Below, piece by piece: positions 36,170 to 46,491 of a DNA stretch of 64,000 nt. Origin of the DNA: Stomorhina lunata (lineage: Eukaryota; Arthropoda; Insecta; Diptera; Rhiniidae); assembly GCA_933228675.1 (NCBI GenBank), contig OW121743.1:59762081-59826080 (forward strand), in the 5' to 3' direction. A model generated the notes under the pieces. It was given only the letters and a program-made list of their open reading frames with translations. It was not told where the DNA came from and made no database searches. Each line of letters begins with the position of its first letter. The first letter of the stretch is position 1. The position numbers and the translations under genes were made by a program.

Positions 36170-39100
36170 GTAAGTCCAACAAAATGTATTAATTATCTAT
36201 GAAATTTATTTCAAGGGAGGACAATAAAAAAAACTTAGGTTTTCGAGCAAATCCTTTAGAATAGACTAAGATATAGACATAGACTAAGACATAGACTAAG
36301 ACATAGACTAAGACATAGACTAAGACATAGACTAAGACATAGACTAAGACATAGACTAAGAAATAAACTAAGACATAGACTAAGACATAGACTAAGACAT
36401 ATACTAAGACATACTCTAAGACATAGACTAAGACATAGACTGAGACATAGACTAAGACATAGACTAAGACATACAATAAGACATAGACTAAGACATAGAC
36501 TAAGACATAGACTAAGACATAGACTAAGACATAGACTAAGACATAGACTAAGACATAGACTAAGACATAGACTAAGACATAGACTTAGACATAGACTTAG
36601 ACATAGACTAAGACATAGACTAAGACATAGACTAAGACATAGGCTTAGACATAGACTAAGACATAGAGTAAGACATAGACTAAGACATAGACTAAGACAT
36701 AGACTAAGACATAGACTAAGACATAGACTAAGACATAGACTTAGACATAGACTTAGACATAGACTAAGACATAGACTAAGACATAGACTAAGACATAGGC
36801 TTAGACATAGACTAAGACATAGAGTAAGACATAGACTAAGACATAGACTAAGACATAGACTAAGACATAGACTAAGACATAGACTAAGACATAGGCTAAG
36901 ACATAGGCTAAGACATAGACTAAGACATAGACTAAGACATAGACTAAGACATAGACTAAGACATAGACTAAGACATAGACTAAGACATAGACTAAGACAT
37001 AGACTAAGACATAAACTAAGACATATACTAAGACATAGACTAAGACATAGGCTAAGACATAGGCTAAGACATAGACTAAGACATAGACTAAGACATAGAC
37101 TAAGACATAGACTAAGACATAGACTAAGACATAGACTAAGACATAGACTAAGACATAGACTAAGACATAGATTAAGACATAGACTAAGACATAGACTAAG
37201 ACATAGACTAAAACATAGACTAAGACATAGACTAAGACATAGACTAAGACATAGACTAAGACATAGACTAAGACATAGACTAAGACATAGACTAAGACAT
37301 AGACTAAGACATAGACTAAGACATAGACTAAGACATAGACTAAAACATAGACTAAGACATAGACTAAGACATAGACTAAGACATAGACTAAGACATAGAC
37401 TAAGACATAGACTAAGACATAGACTAAGACATAGACTAAGACATAGACTAAGACATAGACTAAGACATAGACTAAGACATAGACTAAGACATAGACTAAA
37501 ACATAGACTAAGACATAGACTAAGACATAGACTAAGACATAGACTAAGACATAGACTAAGACATAGACTAAGACATAGACTAAGACATAGACTAAGACAT
37601 AGACTAAGACATAGACTAAGACATAGACTAAGACATAAACTAAGACATATACTAAGACATAGACTAAGACATAGGCTAAGACATAGGCTAAGACATAGAC
37701 TAAGACATAGACTAAGACATAGACTAAGACATAGACTAAGACATAGACTAAGACATAGACTAAGACATAGACTAAGACATAGACTAAGACATAAACTAAG
37801 ACATATACTAAGACATAGACTAAGACATAGGCTAAGACATAGACTAAGACATAGACTAAGACATAGACTAAGACATAGACTAAGACATAGACTAAGACAT
37901 AGACTAAGACATAGACTAAGACATAGACTAAGACATAGACTAAGACATAGACTAAGACATAGACTAAGACATAGACTAAGACATAGACTAAGACATAGAC
38001 TAAGACATAGACTAAGACATAGACTAAGACATAGACTAAGACATAGACTAAGACATAGACTAAGACATAGACTAAGACATAGACTAAGACATAGACTAAG
38101 ACATAGACTAAGACATAGACTAAGACATAGACTAAGACATAGACTAAGACATAGACTAAGACATAGACTAAGACATAGACTAAGACATAGACTAAGACAT
38201 AGACTAAGACATAGACTAAGACATAGACTAAGACATAGACTAAGACATAGACTAAGACATAGACTAAGACATAGACTAAGACATAGACTAAGACATAGAC
38301 TAAGACATAGACTAAGACATAGACTAAGACATAGACTAAGACATAGACTAAGACATAGACTAAGACATAGACTAAGACATAGACTAAGACATAGACTAAG
38401 ACATAGACTAAGACATAGACTAAGACATAGACTAAGACATAGACTAAGACATAGACTAAGACATAGACTAAGACATAGACTAAGACATAGACTAAGACAT
38501 AGACTAAGACATAGACTAAGACATAGACTAAGACATAGACTAAGACATAGACTAAGACATAGACTAAGACATAGACTAAGACATAGACTAAGACATAGAC
38601 TAAGACATAGACTAAGACATAGACTAAGACATAGACTAAGACATAGACTAAGACATAGACTAAGACATAGACTAAGACATAGACTAAGACATAGACTAAG
38701 ACATAGACTAAGACATAGACTAAGACATAGACTAAGACATAGACTAAGACATAGACTAAGACATAGACTAAGACATAGACTAAGACATAGACTAAGACAT
38801 AGACTAAGACATAGACTAAGACATAGACTAAGACCCTCAAACAATTTTTGTATCCCATTTTTCTTGGATTTACTCTTTATGCGAAAAGTAACAAAGTAAT
38901 TTATTTTTATTGCTTATATCGTCCATAATAAGAAAAGGCTTTTATGCGTTCGTTCAATGTTCATTTTTATTGATTTTATAAGGGCTAAAACTCGAACAAC
39001 AACATCATGAATAATATACAAGTCAATTATCATAAAAACTTATTTCGTCCCTTACCCAGCAAATCTCTCCATTACATTCTAAATGACATTTTAAGGTCAT

Positions 39101-42100
39101 TACTTTAAACTTATGCTGGCAGTAATAAAAACCATATCCTGTTATAAACAGGAAATTAACACATACACATTCGAAAAAACAAAATCAATTTTTTTTGAAT
39201 TAATTATGAAAAATCATCATCAGAGTTTGCTGGGTTAGTGCCAGTAAATGTGTAATGTCAATTAATTGAATGGCTATCTATATGTATATTAAAATAAAAG
39301 ATCATCATCATCCTTTTCAAAAATGTGTGCTAAGGGCGTTAAGGATGATAGGACACATATTGTTGAATGTTGTTAATTAACACTAAACACAAACAGGCAC
39401 GTTTATTTCTAAACAACAGGAAATTCAAATTAGTTGCATTTTGCTATGGGCAACGAAATTTTACATTATCATTCAATTACTTCCTTTCGGCATTAGATGC
39501 TTTAAAGGACTTGCAGAGATTTAATGCATTTCATTTGATTTAAAAGACATTAACTAAAACATACACAAAAAAAAAAGAACGAAAATTTTTCTATAGAAAA
39601 AATTTTTTAACAAAAAATTTTTTAACGAAAATTTTTCTATAGAAAAAATTTTTGAACGAAAATTTTTCTATAGAAAACATTTTTTTACGAAAATTTTTCT
39701 ATAGAAAAAATTTTTTTACGAAAATTTTTCTATAGAAAAAATTTTTTAACGAAAATTTTTCTATAGAAAAAATTTTTTAACGAAAATTTTTCTGTAGAAA
39801 AAAATTTTTAACGAAAATTTTTCTACAGAAAAAAATTTTTAACGAGAATTTTTCTATAGAAAAATATTTTTAACGAAAATTTTTCATGTAAAATATTTTT
39901 AACGAAAATTTTTCCTAGAAAAATATTTTTAACGAAAATTTTTCTATAGAAAAATATTTTTAACGAAAATTTTTCTATAGAAAAATATTTTTAACGAAAA
40001 TTTTTCTATAGAAAAATATTTTTAACGAAAATTTTTCTATAGAAAAATATTTTTAACGAAAATTTTTCTATAGAAAAATATTTTTAACGAAAATTTTTCT
40101 ATAGAAAAATATTTTTAACGAAAATTTTTCTATAGAAAAATATTTTTAACGAAAATTTTTCTATAGAAAAATATTTTTAACAAAATTTTTTTTATAGAAA
40201 AATATTTTTAACGAAAATTTTTCTATAGAAAAATACTTTTAAAGAAAATTTTTTCTATAGAAAAATATTTTTAACGAAATTTGTTCTATAGAAAAATATT
40301 TTTAACAAAAATTTTTCTATAGAAAAATATTTTTAACGAAAATTTTTCTATAGAAAAATATTTTTAACGAAAATTTTTCTATAGAAAAATATTTTTAACG
40401 AAAATTTTTCTATAGAAAAATCCTTTTAACGAAAATTTTTCTTTAGAAAAATACTTTTAACGAAAATTTTTCTATAGAAAAATACTTTTAACGAAAATTT
40501 TTCTATAGAAAAATACTTTTAACGAAAATTTTTCTATAGAAAAATACTTTTAACGAAAATTTTTCTATAGAAAAATATTTTTAACGAAAATTTTTCTATA
40601 GAAAAATATTTTTAACGAAAATTTTTCTATAGAAAAATATTTTTAACGAAAATTTTTCTATAGAAAAATATTTTTAACGAAAATTTTTCTATAGAAAAAT
40701 ATTTTTAACGAAAATTTTTCTATAGAAAAATATTTTTAACGAAAATTTTTCTATAGAAAAATATTTTTATCGAAAATTTTTCTATAGAAAAATATTTTTA
40801 ACGAAAATTTGTCTATAGAAAAATACTTTTAACGAAAATTTTTCTATAGAAAAATACTTTTAAAGAAAATTTTTCTATAGAAAAATATTTTTAACGAAAA
40901 TCGAAGTTTTTTCTATAGAAAAATATTTTTAACAAAAATCTTTCTATAGAAAAATATTTTTAACGAAAATTTTTCTATAGAAAAATTTTTTTAACGAACA
41001 TTTTTCTATAGAAAAAATTTTTTAACGAACATTTTTCTATAGAAAAAATTTTTTAACGAACATTTTTCTATAGAAAAAAATTTTTAACGAACATTTTGCT
41101 ATAGAAACATTTTTTAACGAACATTTTTCTATAGAAAAATGTTTTTAACGAACATTTTTCTATAGAAAAATGTTTTTAACGAACATTTTTCTATAGAAAA
41201 ATGATTTTAACGAACATTTTTCTATAGAAAAATGATTTTAACGAACATTTTTCTATAGAAAAATGTTTTTAACTAACATTTTTCTATAGAAAAATGTTTT
41301 TAACGAACATTTTTCTATAGAAAAATGTTTTTAACGAACATTTTTCTATAGAAAAATGGTTTTAACGAACATTTTTCTATAGAAAAATGTTTTTAACGAA
41401 CATTTTTCTATAGAAAAATGTTTTTAACGAACATTTTTCTATAGAAAAATGTTTTTAACGAACATTTTTCTATAGAAAAATGTTTTTAACGGACATTTTT
41501 GTATAGAAAAATGTTTTTAACGAACATTTTTCTGTAGAAAAATGTTTTTAACGAACATTTTTCTATAGAAAAATGTTTTTAACGACCATTTTTCTATAGA
41601 AAAATGTTTTTAACTAACATTTTTCTATAGAAAAATGTTTTTAACGAACATTTTTCTATCGAAAAATGTTTTTAACGAACATTATTCTGTAGAAAAATGT
41701 TTTTAACGAACATTGTTCTATAGAAAAATGTTTTTAACTAACATTTTTCTATAGAAAAATGTTTTTAACTAACATTTTTCTATAGAAAAATGTTTTTAAC
41801 GGACATTTTTCTATAGAAAAATGTTTTTAACGAACATTTTTCTATAGAAAAATGTTTTTAACGAACATTTTTCTATAGAAATTTTTTTTAACGATTTTAT
41901 ATTTTCAAAACATTATAATTCGTATTTATTCTATTTTAAAACGTAGGTAAAAGTTTAGTTTTTAATTAGTCTAGATTTTTTTGGAATACAATTTTATTTT
42001 AAATATTTTACATTTAAAATTACTTATTATCTTTTCAGGAAGCAGAAAGACTTGAACCTCAAGAAGATCAAAGTGGTTATTCGTATATAGATTATTCTGA

Positions 42101-45100
42101 CAAACGATCATTGCCAATAAGGTAAAGTCCTCATTACAATTATTTTGATTTATTTTGAAATTATAATAATAATAAAACTCTTTACAGTATTCCTGACTAC
42201 AGCATTATCAATCGTAATGGTGAACGTTATATTGTATTTAATATTCACATGGCCGGACGCCAGCTGTGCTCGCGTCGCTATCGTGAATTCTCCAATCTAC
42301 ACTCCATTCTTCGCAAAGAATTTACCGGCTTCAATTTTCCCAAATTACCCGGCAAATGGCCCTTTCAATTGAGTGAACAACAATTAGATACACGACGTCG
42401 TGGACTCGAACAATATCTCGAAAAAGTTTGCGCTGTTCGTGTAATAGCTGAAAGTGATGCCGTTCAGGATTTCCTTACCGATTCTGAAGATGACATCTCA
42501 GCCTCACCGGTGGATATTAAGGTGATGTTACCCGATCATGAGGTGACCACTGTGTCCGTAAAGAAGTCAGCAAATGCTCAAGTTGTATGGGAAATCTTAG
42601 TGCAACGCGCCAATTTCACTTCCTATACGCAACAGTATTTCTATCTATTTGAAATTGTCGAATATAACTTCGAGCGTAAGCTACAACCCCACGAAATTCC
42701 CCATCAATTGTATGTTCAGAACTACAGTACTGCGTCGAGTACATGTCTGTGTGTTAGAAGATGGCTTTTTTCGGTGCCCCGAGAACTGTCTTTGCCCCAA
42801 GGTGAACAGGCAGCTAAGTTTGTATTCTATCAGGCTGTGGATGAGGTTAATCGGGGCAACATTAGAGCCGAGGGTCGTCTTTATGAATTGAAAGCTCTGC
42901 AGGATGCTAAAAAAGCTTCAGAGTATTTGTCATTGGCTCGTACTTTGCCCGGTTATGGTGATGTGGTATTTCCTCATTGTGCTTGCGATAGTCGCAAGGA
43001 GGGTCATGTGGTGCCAGCAGTGGGTAGGTTCTTTCTTAACTATTTTTAAATTTGAATAGAATTTAATTTCTTTTCTTGTTCTAGGCATGAAGAGTTTCCG
43101 TTTACATGCTTGTCGTGAGGATGGCTCTTTGGAAGCTCAAATGGTGGAATTAACTTGGGATAGCATTACACGCTGGGAAAGTGATGAAGAGTCTATGTCA
43201 TTCTGTTTCCAATACAATCGACCCGATAAACCGGCAAGATGGGTTAAGGTTTATACTCCTTATGTAAGTTTCCAAAAAAAAAACATTTTCGTCAAAAGTT
43301 TGTTTCGAAAGATTTTTCTATAGAACATTTTCTATGAAAAAATTTTCATAAAAAATTTTTTCTATAGAAAAATTTTTCTATAGAAAAAATGTTTTTATCG
43401 AAAAATTTTCATAAAAAAATGTTTCGAAACAAAATTTTTTCTGAAAATTTTTCTATAGAAAAATTTTCATAAAATAATTTTTCTATAGAAAAATTTTCGT
43501 TAAAAAAATATTTTTCTATAGAAAAATTTTTTTCTACAGCAAAATATTTTTCTATAGAAAAATTTTTTTCTACAGCAAAATATTTTTCTATAAAAAAATT
43601 TTCGTTGAAAATATTTTTCTATAAAAAAATTTTAGTTAAGAAATTTTTTCTATATTCGTTAACAATTTTTTTCTATATTCGTTAAAAAATTTTTTCTATA
43701 GAAAAATTTTCGTTAAACAATTTTTTCTATAGAAAAATTTTCGTTAAACAACGTTTTCTATAGAAAAATTTTCGTTAAAAAATTTTTTCTATAGACAAAT
43801 TTTCGTTAAAAATTTTTTTCTATAGATAAATTTTCGTTAAAAATTTTTTTCTATAGAAAAATTTTCGTTAAAAAATTTTTGCTATAGAAAAATTTTCGTT
43901 AAACAATTTTTTTCTATAGAAAAATCTTCGTTAAAAAATTTTTTCTATAAAAAAATTTTCGTTAAAAAATTTTTTCTATAGAAAAATTTTCGTTAAAAAA
44001 TTTTTTCTATAGAAAAATTTTCGTTAAAAAATTTTTTCTATAGAAAAATTTTCTTTAAAAAATTTTTTCTATAGACAAATTTTCGTTAAAAATTTTTTTC
44101 TATAGAAAAATTTTCGTTAAAATATTTTTGCTATAGAAAAATTTTCGTTAAACATTTTTTTCTATAGAAAAATTTTCGTTAAAAAATTTTTTCTATAGAA
44201 AAATTTTTGTTAAAAAATTTTTCTATAGAAAAATTGTTGTTAAAAATATTTTTCTATAGAAAAATTTTTGTTAAAAATATTTTTCTATAGAAAAATTTTT
44301 GTTAAAAATATTTTTCTATAGAAAAATTTTTGTTAAAAATATTTTTCTATAGAAAAATTGTTGTTAAAAATATTTTTCTATAGAAAAATTTTTGTTAAAA
44401 ATATTTTTCTATAGAAAAATTTTTGTTAAAAATATTTTTCTATAGAAAAATTTTTGTTAAAAATATTTTTCTATAGAAAAATTTTTGTTAAAAATATTTT
44501 TCTATAGAAAAATTTTTGTTAAAAATATTTTTCTATAGAAAAATTTTTGTTAAAAATATTTTTCTATAGAAAAATTTTTGTTAAAAATATTTTTCTATAG
44601 AAAAATTTTTGTTAAAAATATTTTTCAATAGAAAAATTTTTGTTAAAAATATTTTTCTATAGAAAAATTTTTGTTAAAAATATATTTCTATAGATAAATT
44701 TTCTTTAAAAATTTTTTTTCTATAGAAAAATTTTTGTTAAAAATATTTTTCTATAGAAAAATTTTTGTTAAAAATATTTTTCTATAGATAAATTTTCTTT
44801 AAAAATTTTTTTTCTATAAAAAAATTTTCGTTAAAAAATTTTTTCTAAAGAAAAATTTTCATGAAAAAATTTTTTCTATAAAAAAACTTCGTTAAAAAAT
44901 TTTTTCTATAGAAAAATTTTCTTAAAAATATTTTTCTATAGAAAAATTTTTGTTTAAATATTTTTTGTAAAGAAAAATTTTTGTTCAAAATTTCTTTTAG
45001 TATAAAATCTATTTATTTTTTCCTTTTGCCTTTCAGCACGCTTTTCTCTCCGACTGCTTTGATCGCATAATGGAAGAACGCAAATGGGAAGATGCTGGCG

Positions 45101-45105
45101 ATTAA
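36067..45105 (+). CDS. Snx27: Sorting nexin 27 (PDZ-PX-FERM), 3' five exons, N-terminus outside window
   Basis: Joining 36067-36169, 42039-42121, 42188-43023, 43085-43263 and 45037-45105 gives one open frame of 422 residues plus stop; all junctions are GT/AG and the phases agree. Seen in order: the end of a PDZ domain ([17 protein letters not shown]), a PX domain with the RRYREF phosphoinositide-binding motif (residues 91-96 of this fragment) and LPGKWPF (115-121), then a FERM-like region containing [10 protein letters not shown]. Known of the family: SNX27 binds class I PDZ ligands of membrane cargo, binds PtdIns3P on early endosomes through PX, and works with retromer to return receptors to the plasma membrane. 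Human SNX27 is about 541 residues, so about 115 N-terminal residues are missing. I see no exon for them between 1 and 36066, but a short exon in this sequence would be easy to miss. Two introns are swollen by satellites; the other two are 66 and 61 bp. Confidence 0.95.
36259..38834 (-). repeat. 12-bp satellite, array 2 (ACATAGACTAAG)n, inverted relative to array 1
   Basis: About 214 copies; the unit is the reverse complement of array 1. The right half (37850-38830) is almost perfect, while the left half has variants repeated at multiples of 12: the AGACTTAGAC pair recurs 156 bp later, and the ATAAACTAAGACATATACTA block recurs about 624 bp later. Open frames of 685 and 862 codons on the minus strand are stop-free repeat translation. 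It starts ~90 bp after the Snx27 PDZ exon. Confidence 0.97.
38835..39054. other. Intron spacer
   Basis: Unique AT-rich intron sequence with no recognised element. Confidence 0.5.
39055..39234. mobile_element. MITE, 180 bp, TTA target duplication
   Basis: Ends CCCAGCAAA and TTTGCTGGG are inverted copies, flanked by TTA at 39052-39054 and 39235-39237. No coding capacity. It shares CCCAGC ends with the larger element at 32763-35659; a 3-bp TTA target is typical of PIF/Harbinger, but the family is inferred. Confidence 0.75.
39235..39577. other. Intron spacer
   Basis: Unique intron sequence between the MITE and the 31-bp satellite; nothing recognised. Confidence 0.5.
39578..41894 (+). repeat. 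31-bp satellite, array 1 (forward)
   Basis: About 76 units with the core AATTTTTCTATAGAAAAAT joined by AACGAAA. The core is itself a near-palindrome centred on CTATAG. From ~41000 the units change to AACGAACATTTTTCTATAG with AAAAATG. Read in this direction the linker is AACG; in array 2 it is CGTT. It ends 144 bp before the next Snx27 exon. Confidence 0.95.
42039..42121 (+). CDS. Snx27: Snx27 exon: PDZ-PX linker and start of PX
   Basis: The acceptor is cttttcag ending at 42038 and the donor GTAAAG starts at 42122. The 83 nt encode an acidic linker ([20 protein letters not shown]) leading into the PX domain; the human protein has an equivalent linker with a similar Y-D-Y/T pattern. It enters in phase 0 and leaves two bases of a split Ser codon. 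Confidence 0.92.
42122..42187 (+). other. Snx27 short intron (66 bp)
   Basis: A GTAAAG...TTTACAG intron of a size normal for a fly. It carries no repeat, unlike its neighbours. Confidence 0.9.
42188..43023 (+). CDS. Snx27: Snx27 exon: PX domain and FERM-like F1/F2
   Basis: The acceptor is tttacag ending at 42187 and the donor is GTAGGT at 43024. This 836-nt exon holds almost the whole PX domain: the basic RRYREF motif, the LPGKWPF loop and the [14 protein letters not shown] helix. The FERM-like F1/F2 region follows, ending near [15 protein letters not shown]. It is far richer in G and C than the surrounding introns and uses normal coding codons. Open frames seen here at 42145-42372 and 42649-42891 are artefacts of this exon. 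Confidence 0.95.
43024..43084 (+). other. Snx27 short intron (61 bp)
   Basis: A GTAGGT...TTCTAG intron with a pyrimidine-rich 3' end and no repeats. Confidence 0.9.
43085..43263 (+). CDS. Snx27: Snx27 exon: FERM-like F3
   Basis: The acceptor is ttctag ending at 43084 and the donor is GTAAGT at 43264. The frame [18 protein letters not shown] through RWVKVYTPY matches the F3 (PTB-like) part of SNX27, including the acidic stretch followed by FCFQY. It ends in phase 0 and a satellite array starts about 20 bp into the next intron. Confidence 0.94.
43285..45000 (-). repeat. 31-bp satellite, array 2 (inverted relative to array 1)
   Basis: About 55 units with the same CTATAG-centred core, but with linkers TTTTCGTTAAAAA or TTTTTGTTAAAAATA, the reverse complement of array 1. 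The left edge (43285-43650) is irregular and the block at 44220-44690 very uniform. It fills almost the whole Snx27 intron 43264-45036. Confidence 0.94.
45037..45105 (+). CDS. Snx27: Snx27 terminal exon
   Basis: The acceptor tttcag ends at 45036 and closes the satellite-filled intron. The exon adds 22 residues ([20 protein letters not shown] then GD) and the stop TAA at 45103-45105. The [12 protein letters not shown] helix corresponds to the ECFERVF...LKWRKE end of human SNX27, but the fly tail is shorter. Confidence 0.9.
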   Translation, partial: HAFLSDCFDRIMEERKWEDAGD

Positions 45106-45282
45106 CAATTACAACAACGTTATTAGATTTAAATTTAGTTTGTAAAACTCAACACCCCCTCCCCCACATAAAATTAAGTTTAAACAAAAAAAAAAAATTA
45201 AAAATCGTTACAAAAAAGTTAAACGACTAGAAAAAAACTCGTTCTCATTTTGTAAATTATTTAAAAACGAAACAAACACATA

Positions 45283-45511
45283 CAGGTATGTGATGGAAAA
45301 CGATCGTTTTCAAATCGATCGATTTCAGATGTATTTTTGAGATAATTTTCGGTTATTTCCCCTAAAAAATGAAAATTTAGGCTTTAGTCCTTTTTATTGA
45401 TATCTTATCATTCATTCGGTTTGAATTTTGTGGGAAAATAACCGAAAATTATCTCAAAAATATATCTGAAATCGATCGATTTGAAAACGATCGTTTTCTA
45501 TCACATACCTG
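45283..45511. mobile_element. Foldback MITE, copy 2, in the Snx27 3' UTR
   Basis: Arms start CAGGTATGTGATGGAAAACG and end, reverse strand, CAGGTATGTGATAGAAAACG, with long near-perfect inverted interior including ATTTTCGGTTATTT. ATA on both sides fits the 3-bp target duplication seen for copy 1 (2283-2522). It lies ~180 bp after the stop codon. Confidence 0.8.
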
Positions 45512-46111
45512 ATAATTAATATTTCTAATTGTATTTAGTAGAAAAAAACTATTGCATAAAAATGATTACTCTGTAATTATTATAACAATTTATCTCTATA
45601 CTTTCACAACTGTATAATATTTTCTTTTCTTTTTCTCAAATGCTTTAGAATTCCTTAAATTTATTAATTAGATTAAAAAATAATGAAATGTATTCCATTA
45701 TGAATTTTTCGAATAATGTTTAACAAAAGCTTTTTTGCTTATATTTCAATTCCAATTTGAATTGTTAGTTCTTTTTTCTCAGCGAATTTTTTGAATAGCT
45801 TTTTTTTTCTTTTTGTTAATATATTTTTTAGAAATAATTTTGAAAATTTTTGGAAAATTTTTTAAAATTGCTTTAAATTTATATACAATCATTTATATCT
45901 ATTGTTTATATTATTATCATATGTTTTATGGCAAAATTATTTATATATATTGTATGAATGTATATGTAATCATCATTATTATTATAATTATTATATTTAT
46001 GTTTATAAGTTGACCATTTATATATAATATTAAAAATAGTCTTTAACAAACAAACGCCATTCTGATCAACAACAACAAAAAAAAAGTTTTCTTTATAAAA
46101 AAAATTATTTC

Positions 46112-46117
46112 AATAAA
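46112..46117 (+). promoter_or_regulatory. Candidate polyadenylation signal AATAAA
   Basis: A canonical AATAAA about 1.0 kb after the Snx27 stop codon. The choice among possible signals is inference; RNA evidence would settle it. Confidence 0.4.
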
Positions 46118-46483
46118 ATCAGACACATATATACTTTCTTGTATTCCAAAATATTGAAGAAATTTGATTTTTTATTATTTACTGAGATGTGGGAAAATAG
46201 TTTCAGGGACCCCATCCCATGGCTTTTGGTTAAGAATTTAAGTTAAAAGCTGTTACAACACTGTGCTAGTTGAAAAAACCGCGAACCGCTGTGGTATAGT
46301 AGGTTAGTCATCTGCCTAGCATACCAAAGGCCCCAAGTTCGATCAATGGCCAGCGGTTCAATTCATAACTCAGCTAGCCACTGGTTATTGAGTATTAGGC
46401 TGTGTAAAACATCCTAAGTTATGCGCAGAGGTTCGAAAGGCTCAATTCCTAATTCCATATTTTAAAATCAAATTTATTTTAGT
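46118..46483 (+). other. Spacer with a tRNA-like sequence
   Basis: Unique sequence after the proposed poly-A signal, apart from the tRNA-like stretch 46283-46360 listed separately. Confidence 0.4.
46283..46360 (+). pseudogene. tRNA-like pseudogene or SINE head
   Basis: GAACCGCT at 46283-46290 pairs perfectly with AGCGGTTC at 46352-46359. Between them are an A-box-like TGGTATAGTAGGTTAG, an anticodon-loop-like CTAGCAT (would read AGC, Ala) and a B-box-like AAGTTCGATC. The anticodon and T stems do not pair well, so it is probably non-functional. Confidence 0.5.
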
Positions 46484-46491
46484 GTTTATAT

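Larger units (their letters stand above)
45106..46117 (+). other. Probable Snx27 3' UTR
   Basis: An AT-rich non-coding stretch follows the stop codon and contains poly-A and poly-T runs and a foldback MITE (45283-45511). The end is set at the AATAAA at 46112-46117, the best polyadenylation signal I can see; an earlier site is possible. Confidence 0.5.

Noticed and set aside
36256..38858. Open frames of 862 and 685 codons on the minus strand (CLSL and VLVY repeats)
   Set aside because: They are translations of a stop-free 12-bp satellite; two frames are open at once over the same bases and there is no promoter or conserved start.
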